Below are positions 59,001 through 64,000 of a DNA stretch of 64,000 nt, piece by piece (positions within the stretch are counted from its first letter, which is position 1; the number at the start of each line of letters is the position of its first letter). The stretch covers positions 1-64,000 of the forward strand of contig JAPPOB010000002.1 in NCBI GenBank assembly GCA_028818375.1. The letters run 5' to 3'. Source of the stretch: Anaerolineaceae bacterium (GTDB lineage: Bacteria > Chloroflexota > Anaerolineae > Aggregatilineales > Phototrophicaceae). Both the position numbers and the translations under genes were made by a program. The notes under the pieces are model-generated. The model was not told where the DNA came from. It searched no databases and worked only from the letters and a program-made list of their open reading frames with translations.

Positions 59001-60161
59001 TTACAGGCCCGCCGAATTCAGCAGCAAACCCGCCACGCCGCCGATCAGCACCAGCCAGGTGGCGTTGACCTGCCAACGGACAAGCGCGATGAGGGAAAGG
59101 ACGCAAAGCGCCAACCCTGGTAGCCAGGGTTGACCGGCGCTGTCCGTCATGGCTGCGCGCCCCAGGTCCAGCAGGGTGACCAGAATGGCAGCCACGACGG
59201 CGGCATGCACGCCGCCCAGAAAATGGCGCACCGACCGGTTTCGCCGCAGACGCGGGATGAATGGCGCACTGAGCATCACGAAGATGAAGGACGGCAGGAA
59301 AATGCCCAGCGTAGCCAGCAAGGCGCCAGGCAGACCGGCGACGATCATGCCGATGGCGGTGGATGTGGTGAGGACCGGGCCGGGTGTCGTCTGGCCGATG
59401 GCGATGGCGTCCAGCAATTGCTGCGCGCCCAGCCAGCCGTAACTGACCACCAGGTCCTGCTGGATGTAGGCCACCAGCAGATAGCCGCTGCCAAAGAGGA
59501 TGGCGCCGATGCGCAGGAAGTACAGGAACAATTCGCCCAGGCCCGGCGTGCCTGCCGTCAGCAGGAGTTGACCCGGTAAGGCCGGCAGGCCGGTGAGCAG
59601 AAAAGCCGGGGTGGCTTTGGCGGCGCGGGACTGCCAGGCCACGTGCAGCAGCCCGGCCAGCAACATGACCAGGACTTCCGGCAACTCCGTGGTTGCCAGC
59701 AGCGCCGCGCCGAAGGCGAATAGCAGCCAGAGCCTTTGCCCCTGCAAGGCGCTGCGCAACAAACGCCAGCCGGCGCCGGCGATGACGGCCACGATGACCG
59801 GCTGAATGCCGCGAAACAGCGCCGCGACTTCCGGCAGGGCCCCGTTGTTGACGTAAAGGATGCTGAGGGCCAGGGTGATCAGAAAGGCCGGGCCGATGAA
59901 ACAGAGGCCGCTCACCAGCGCGCCGGGAATGCCGCGCAGGCTGTGACCGACGTGGATCATCACCTCGGTGGAGTTGGGTCCGGGGATCAGGTTGGCAGCG
60001 GCGATCAGGTCCAGATAGTGGTCGCGCGTCAGCCAGCGGCGGCGGGTCACCAGTTCGTCCTCGGCCAGCGCGATGTGCGCCACCGGGCCGCCAAATGCCG
60101 TGACGCTCAGGCGCAAAAAGACCCGCGCCAGTTCCCCGTAAGGGACCGAAACGTCCTGCAA
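59001..60161 (-). CDS. ChrA-family transporter
   Basis: This 386-residue protein has ten or more hydrophobic helices in two homologous halves, each with the ChrA signature: RVFLRLSVTAFGGPVAHIAL with AANLIPGPNSTEVMIHVG in the first half, and LRIGAILFGSGYLLVAYIQ with AIAIGQTTPGPVLTTSTAIG in the second. ChrA proteins export chromate or related anions. No chromate-regulator gene is adjacent. The start is uncertain: TTG 60161, eight bases after the sulfatase stop, is the best candidate, as no ATG or GTG gives a complete first helix. Confidence 0.85.
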   Translation of the reverse strand: MQDVSVPYGELARVFLRLSVTAFGGPVAHIALAEDELVTRRRWLTRDHYLDLIAAANLIPGPNSTEVMIHVGHSLRGIPGALVSGLCFIGPAFLITLALSILYVNNGALPEVAALFRGIQPVIVAVIAGAGWRLLRSALQGQRLWLLFAFGAALLATTELPEVLVMLLAGLLHVAWQSRAAKATPAFLLTGLPALPGQLLLTAGTPGLGELFLYFLRIGAILFGSGYLLVAYIQQDLVVSYGWLGAQQLLDAIAIGQTTPGPVLTTSTAIGMIVAGLPGALLATLGIFLPSFIFVMLSAPFIPRLRRNRSVRHFLGGVHAAVVAAILVTLLDLGRAAMTDSAGQPWLPGLALCVLSLIALVRWQVNATWLVLIGGVAGLLLNSAGL

Positions 60162-60168
60162 GACAGCG

Positions 60169-61659
60169 TCAGCCCAGCCCCAGCCTCGCAAGAGTTTCCG
60201 GTGGCGCCTGGCACTCCGCCAGACCCGCGCGCAGCAGTTCCTGCATGCGCCGCACCTGGGCCGCTTCCTGCGCATGCAGATTGCGGGGCGTGAGCGAAAA
60301 CTCCTCGCGGCTCCAGAGATAGTCCGGGCAGACCTGCGCCTGCGCCGGCACGCGCCACTGCGGCACGTCCACACCCGGGATGAAATGGCCGCTGGTCATG
60401 TCCGTTGAAGCGCGCAGGCCGGTGGTCGAGTACCAGTAGAGGGGACCATCGGGTCGCGAGCTTTGGGTAAGCGTCCAGTTTTCGTCGCTGACGACCACGC
60501 CATCGCCGAATCGACCGTAAAGCAGCAGCTCTCGATGCCTGTCGCTTTCTCCGCTTAGCAGGGGCAACAGGGAGCGACCGTGTGGCTCCTCCGGTTCATC
60601 GATCTCCAGCAGGTCGCGCATCGTCGCGTTGACGTCCAGCGCGTTGGTCAGGGCCTGGATGCGGCGGCCCTCGCCAGGGTGTTGCGGATGCCAGATCATC
60701 AGCGGAATGCGCGCGTGCGATTCCGGATGCGGAAAGTCCTTGGCCCAGATGGTGGGGTTGTCCAGACCGTTGTAACAAAGATCGTGACCGTGGTCGGTGG
60801 TGAGGATGACGGCCGTGTCCTCCCACAGTCCCAGTTCGTCCATGCGGTTCCACAGGCGGCCCAGCCAGGCATCGACCATGGTGACGTTGCCTTCGTACTG
60901 CGCCCGGATCCAGGCCAGTTCGTCCGGGGAGGCACCGCGCACGAAGCGCCGGGTCTGTTCTGGCTCCTGGTAGGGTGGCCAGGGGTTGAAGTCCGGGCTA
61001 TCGATGCCGCCGGTGTAGAGACTGCGGTAGGGCTCCGGCACGTGGAATGGCTCGTGCGGGTCGAAGGACTCCACCCACAGCAAAAAGCGCTCGTGCTCGC
61101 GGTTCGCTTCCAGCCAGTCCGCCGCGCGGCACATGACCTGGGCCGCCGGGAACTCCTCCTCGATTTCCCAGTTGCGGGCGTTGGCGAAATACTGGGTGCC
61201 GCGCCCGTCGTAGTTGCGGCTCCGTTTGCGGCGCCCGCGATTGATGGCCTGGGCCCAGCCGGGCTCGCCATGCACCGGCGCCGTGTCCCACATGTCGCAT
61301 TCCGAGCCGCGCACGAATTCCACGCCGTGGAAGGGCTCGAAGTAGCCGTGCGCGTTGTTTTCCCAGTAGTGGTAGTGGTCGGTGACCATTTGGGTCACGC
61401 AGCCAGCAGCGCCGGCCTCGGCGGCCAGGTGGCGGTCCCAGGGCTCGACGTGGCCCCAGCCGCGCCACAGAAACTCCTGGCGGCCGGTGAAGAGTTCGCG
61501 CCGCGCCGGCATGCAGGGCGCGGAGCTGATGAAGTGGTTGTCGAAGATGGCGGCCCTTTCGGCCAGGCGGCTGAGATTGGGCGTCTGGACGTGGGTGTCC
61601 TGGTAGGCCTGAAGGGCATGAAAGTTCAGGCTGTCGAGCAACACGGTGATGACGTTCAA
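60169..61659 (-). CDS. Sulfatase family hydrolase (Cys-type)
   Basis: This 496-residue sulfatase-fold enzyme begins MNVITVLLDSLNFHAL with the first metal Asp, and has CMPAR at 49-53 (CxPxR, Cys to be converted to formylglycine). Further metal ligands appear in TTDHGHDL and HARIPLMIWHP. It is about 30 residues longer than the first sulfatase in the window and only distantly similar to it. The substrate is unknown; the absence of a signal peptide suggests a cytoplasmic location. The downstream chrA-like gene is eight bases away. Confidence 0.87.
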   Translation of the reverse strand: MNVITVLLDSLNFHALQAYQDTHVQTPNLSRLAERAAIFDNHFISSAPCMPARRELFTGRQEFLWRGWGHVEPWDRHLAAEAGAAGCVTQMVTDHYHYWENNAHGYFEPFHGVEFVRGSECDMWDTAPVHGEPGWAQAINRGRRKRSRNYDGRGTQYFANARNWEIEEEFPAAQVMCRAADWLEANREHERFLLWVESFDPHEPFHVPEPYRSLYTGGIDSPDFNPWPPYQEPEQTRRFVRGASPDELAWIRAQYEGNVTMVDAWLGRLWNRMDELGLWEDTAVILTTDHGHDLCYNGLDNPTIWAKDFPHPESHARIPLMIWHPQHPGEGRRIQALTNALDVNATMRDLLEIDEPEEPHGRSLLPLLSGESDRHRELLLYGRFGDGVVVSDENWTLTQSSRPDGPLYWYSTTGLRASTDMTSGHFIPGVDVPQWRVPAQAQVCPDYLWSREEFSLTPRNLHAQEAAQVRRMQELLRAGLAECQAPPETLARLGLG

Positions 61660-62482
61660 GATTCACTTCCTGGCTACGAAAACATTCGTTTCATCATGAC
61701 ATAAACACGTTCATTTTGCAGTTCGGCCCATAACCTGTCACTACCCAATCGCAATTCCCATGACACCAAAAGGCGTGAACCTGCTGGCCAGAATGGCAGC
61801 CAGTGCAAACAACAGGACGATTCCGACCAGAATGGCCACGATCTGTTTTGTGGACATCGAAACTTCAGCAAGACCAGTTGCAAGTCCGACAAGGACCATT
61901 GGCCCAAGTTGAAACATCATTGCAACTGCTACCAGGAGCGACCAGACCCCAATATTCACAACACTTTTCAACCGGCGGCAACCAGCTAATCATCCAGCAT
62001 CTGACTTTCTTGCATAATTTCAGGCCTTGTCCACTTGAGTCCATGCTCGAAGGAGAGGTGTCAGGATTCGCAGGTGTATCACAAACCGGATCTGAATATG
62101 CCTTATGTCCAGCAACCGGTGAAGCAATCATCATCGATGTTATCAGCAGGAGCAACAGAAGCTTTCCCAATGATCAACTCCTGAAGACAATTTTCATTGA
62201 GCAAACGACACTTTCCGAAAATTGTCAAGGTCCCCGGAATTTTCTGTGTGACCGGGCAAGATGCATTGGCACAAATTGAATGCAACAGGTTCGGTCGCTC
62301 GATTGTCACGAACTGCTGGCGGCAGCCCTATTTCAATCATGGCAGTGTTGAGCTTTGCAATTGTTGGCTTTTGATTTTGGTGTCTGGTTGCCCTTTTGGC
62401 TCTTTGTTCTACTTCGTTGACCCGGAGCCAGACACAGTTGTCATGGTAAAAGAGAATTCCGTCGAAAGTATAAAGGATCCAC
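61660..62482. other. AT-rich, gene-poor gap
   Basis: About 820 bases with clearly lower GC than both flanks. No convincing long gene is visible. One weak small hydrophobic frame (61741-61971, minus) is listed separately. The composition change and lack of coding suggest a remnant of an acquired element, but no repeat ends or transposase were seen. Confidence 0.45.
61741..61971 (-). CDS. Possible small two-helix membrane protein (weak)
   Basis: A 76-residue frame with a TTG start encodes two hydrophobic stretches (about 8-33 and 42-65, QIVAILVGIVLLFALAAILA). It lies in the AT-rich gap, has no clear ribosome-binding site and matches nothing I recognise. A frame overlapping upstream on the same strand (61865-62170) has a signal-like start but is Cys/Trp-rich and looks random. 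It is kept only as a candidate. Confidence 0.25.
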   Translation of the reverse strand: MKSVVNIGVWSLLVAVAMMFQLGPMVLVGLATGLAEVSMSTKQIVAILVGIVLLFALAAILASRFTPFGVMGIAIG

Positions 62483-63949
62483 TCAGGAGAACAAAATCGA
62501 ACCGCGCATTTCCATCGGTTGGCTGAAAATCCAGACGGCGATGAAGGCGATGGCCAGCAAGAGCAGCGCCCAGGGAAGCATACCCGGCACGGCGTTGCGG
62601 CGATACATGCGCGTGGCCGCCCGCTGCGCGATCAGCAGGCTCCAGACCAGGCCTCCGGCGATGGCGACGAGTTGCACCAGGCCGATCAGGGTCTCGTCCA
62701 GGCTGGTGCCGAAACGCGCCCAGTCGCCATCCTGGCCAAGAAACTCCTGCAACACCGGGATGAAGCTGAAGGGCGCGATCAGAAGATGAAAGGTGTAGTG
62801 CGCGATCCACACGCCCAGCCCGACCGGCACAAAGGCCGGCGCAAAGGCGGCCACGGTGCTGCGCAGATTGTGCTTGCGCCGTGAGCCGCCGAGCAGGCGT
62901 CCCAGTTGCGCAGCCAGCAGGATGAGCAGCGCGGGTACCAGCAGGCTGGTGACGCCGAAAACCAGCAGCAGCACGATCAACTCGCTGCGCAGGTTCAGCG
63001 CCTCCGCCAGGGACTGCTGGAGGGCGTAGACCGGCGACACCATACCGAAGGCGTTGGTCAGCCCCATCGCCGCCAGCAGGATGACCAGCAGCGAGACGTC
63101 AAGTCGCTGCGGCCAGGCGCCCGGCTGCAAGAGTTCGCGTCCGGGCCGGCGCGCCATCAGGCCGATGTTGTCGTGCGGGCAGGCGCGTACACAGTCCAGG
63201 CAAAGCGTGCAATCAAGGTTGCTGCGGATCTGTGGCGCGAAGAGTGACGTGCCGCAACCCGGTGTGCCCTGTGGTCCATGGCGCACCTCGACCTGGCCAC
63301 CACCGGAGATGTCGTCAAGGCGAATCACGGGCGTCCCGGCGTAACTGCCGTTGACGCACTCGTGGCCGACGCAGTGTCGGCAGATCTCCGCGTCCTTCAC
63401 CGCGATCTGCGTGGGCGCGCTGGTGGCGTAGACGAAGTTGAAACTGCCCAGCGGGCATACGTACTTGCAAAAGGCCGATTCGCGAAAGGCGACCTCCAGC
63501 AGGAAGGAGGCGACGAAGTAGACGATGATGAGCCAGGCCGTCAGCCAGGGGCTGGCCCAAAGGTCCAGCCATTCGTAAAGCAGAAAGAGCGTGAAGAGGC
63601 TGGCTATGGCCAGCCACTTGTTGCGCAGAACCCGCGGGAAATTGCGGCCACGGCTGAAGCGTTTACCCAGTGTGCGCGGCAGGGCGAAGGGGCAGGCCAT
63701 GCAAAACAGGTTGCCGGCCAGCAGCAGAACCAGCACAACCAGACCGCGGTAATGCACCCAGGGCGCGACAGTGGCCAGGTTGCGCGCGGCAGATTGCGGG
63801 CCGGTCAGACCGTCGACGACCAGCAGGAAGGCTGCCAGCAGCAATACGCCCTGCAGCACCAGGCGACCGCGTCGCCAGCGCAGAAAGCGTCCAATAAAAG
63901 GCCATTGCAGGACGTCCGCCGCATTGGCGGGACGATACAGATTGCTCAC
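62483..63949 (-). CDS. NapH-like polytopic membrane ferredoxin
   Basis: This 488-residue protein has about nine hydrophobic helices with iron-sulfur motifs between them. A CxxxCP near NLFCMACPFALPR and CKYVCPLGSFN are NapH/CcoG/YccM-like. A CRHC...HEC segment follows, then a classical 4Fe-4S set CTLCLDCVRACPHDN. Such proteins pass electrons across the membrane to quinone- or flavin-linked partners. The partner is not in the window. The GTG start at 63949 is near the window edge, and a preceding gene on the same strand may run beyond it. Confidence 0.82.
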   Translation of the reverse strand: MSNLYRPANAADVLQWPFIGRFLRWRRGRLVLQGVLLLAAFLLVVDGLTGPQSAARNLATVAPWVHYRGLVVLVLLLAGNLFCMACPFALPRTLGKRFSRGRNFPRVLRNKWLAIASLFTLFLLYEWLDLWASPWLTAWLIIVYFVASFLLEVAFRESAFCKYVCPLGSFNFVYATSAPTQIAVKDAEICRHCVGHECVNGSYAGTPVIRLDDISGGGQVEVRHGPQGTPGCGTSLFAPQIRSNLDCTLCLDCVRACPHDNIGLMARRPGRELLQPGAWPQRLDVSLLVILLAAMGLTNAFGMVSPVYALQQSLAEALNLRSELIVLLLVFGVTSLLVPALLILLAAQLGRLLGGSRRKHNLRSTVAAFAPAFVPVGLGVWIAHYTFHLLIAPFSFIPVLQEFLGQDGDWARFGTSLDETLIGLVQLVAIAGGLVWSLLIAQRAATRMYRRNAVPGMLPWALLLLAIAFIAVWIFSQPMEMRGSILFS

Positions 63950-64000
63950 TGGCGCTGGCCGTTCATGGCAGCTGGCGGGGTTAGCCGTCCTCTTCCTCTG

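Noticed and set aside
62197..62526. Possible 109-residue protein on the plus strand in the AT-rich gap.
   Set aside because: It runs into the antisense end of the ferredoxin gene and has no coherent motif or start signal.
63950..64000. Possible end of another minus-strand gene upstream of the NapH-like gene.
   Set aside because: Only about 50 bases are visible and more than one frame could end there, so no gene can be supported.

Overview
The window looks like a chromosomal contig end from a high-GC bacterium, most probably a Chloroflexota (Anaerolineae-like) member. This is inference, based on several proteins with Thr/Pro-rich TPTPT-type linkers next to one membrane anchor, mixed lipoproteins and beta-propellers, a ThrRS without a TGS domain, and dense housekeeping genes interleaved with unusual ones. 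No rRNA, CRISPR array, transposase or phage structural gene was seen. The first 50 bases are a pure C run, probably a sequence-end artefact.

Layout. 51-8066: end of a membrane protein, a PQQ-type sugar dehydrogenase homologue, a lipoprotein, then two tandem FtsH-like AAA proteins and a VWA protein. 8074-13461: phosphoesterase, DtxR-like metalloregulator, C39-like peptidase, two RDD proteins, FAD oxidoreductase. 13465-15949: minus-strand aldolase / PfkB kinase / PhyH dioxygenase operon. 16035-20747: glycosyltransferase, phosphoesterase, tRNA-Leu, YchF GTPase (CTG start), glycosyltransferase. 20751-33930: housekeeping stretch (thrS, tatA, NYN nuclease, three tRNAs, DsbA-like, rsgA, def, marR, rsmG, CNNM/CBS protein, TPR protein, hsp20).

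34039-37378 is the most striking accessory block: five overlapping minus-strand genes encoding an E2-like protein, a JAMM-like peptidase, a ThiF/E1-like enzyme, a 90-residue protein ending in Gly-Gly, and a Nudix hydrolase, behind one extended -10 promoter. It reads as a bacterial ubiquitin-like conjugation system with a candidate modifier. 37533-41490 is an iron-type ABC importer with a structured leader. 41491-50889 holds an FGE-fold protein, an MFS transporter, a flavin reductase-like protein, a 1464-residue kinase-fold membrane protein, a DinB-like protein and dtd. 50976-55025 is an acquired-looking block: a lower-GC OLD-like ATPase/TOPRIM gene and a Panacea (PanAT-like) toxin-antitoxin pair flank a sulfatase.

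55570-56424 is the second major discovery: a TlpA-like thioredoxin-fold protein with an in-frame TGA exactly at the first Cys of CxxC (UxxC) and a SECIS-like hairpin 26 nt downstream, so a probable selenoprotein. The window closes with tRNA-Ala, an AttH-like protein, a ChrA-like transporter, a second sulfatase, an AT-rich gene-poor gap and a NapH-like ferredoxin membrane protein.

Promoters of the TTGACA/TATAAT class with 16-18 nt spacers can be read upstream of several units and are listed individually.
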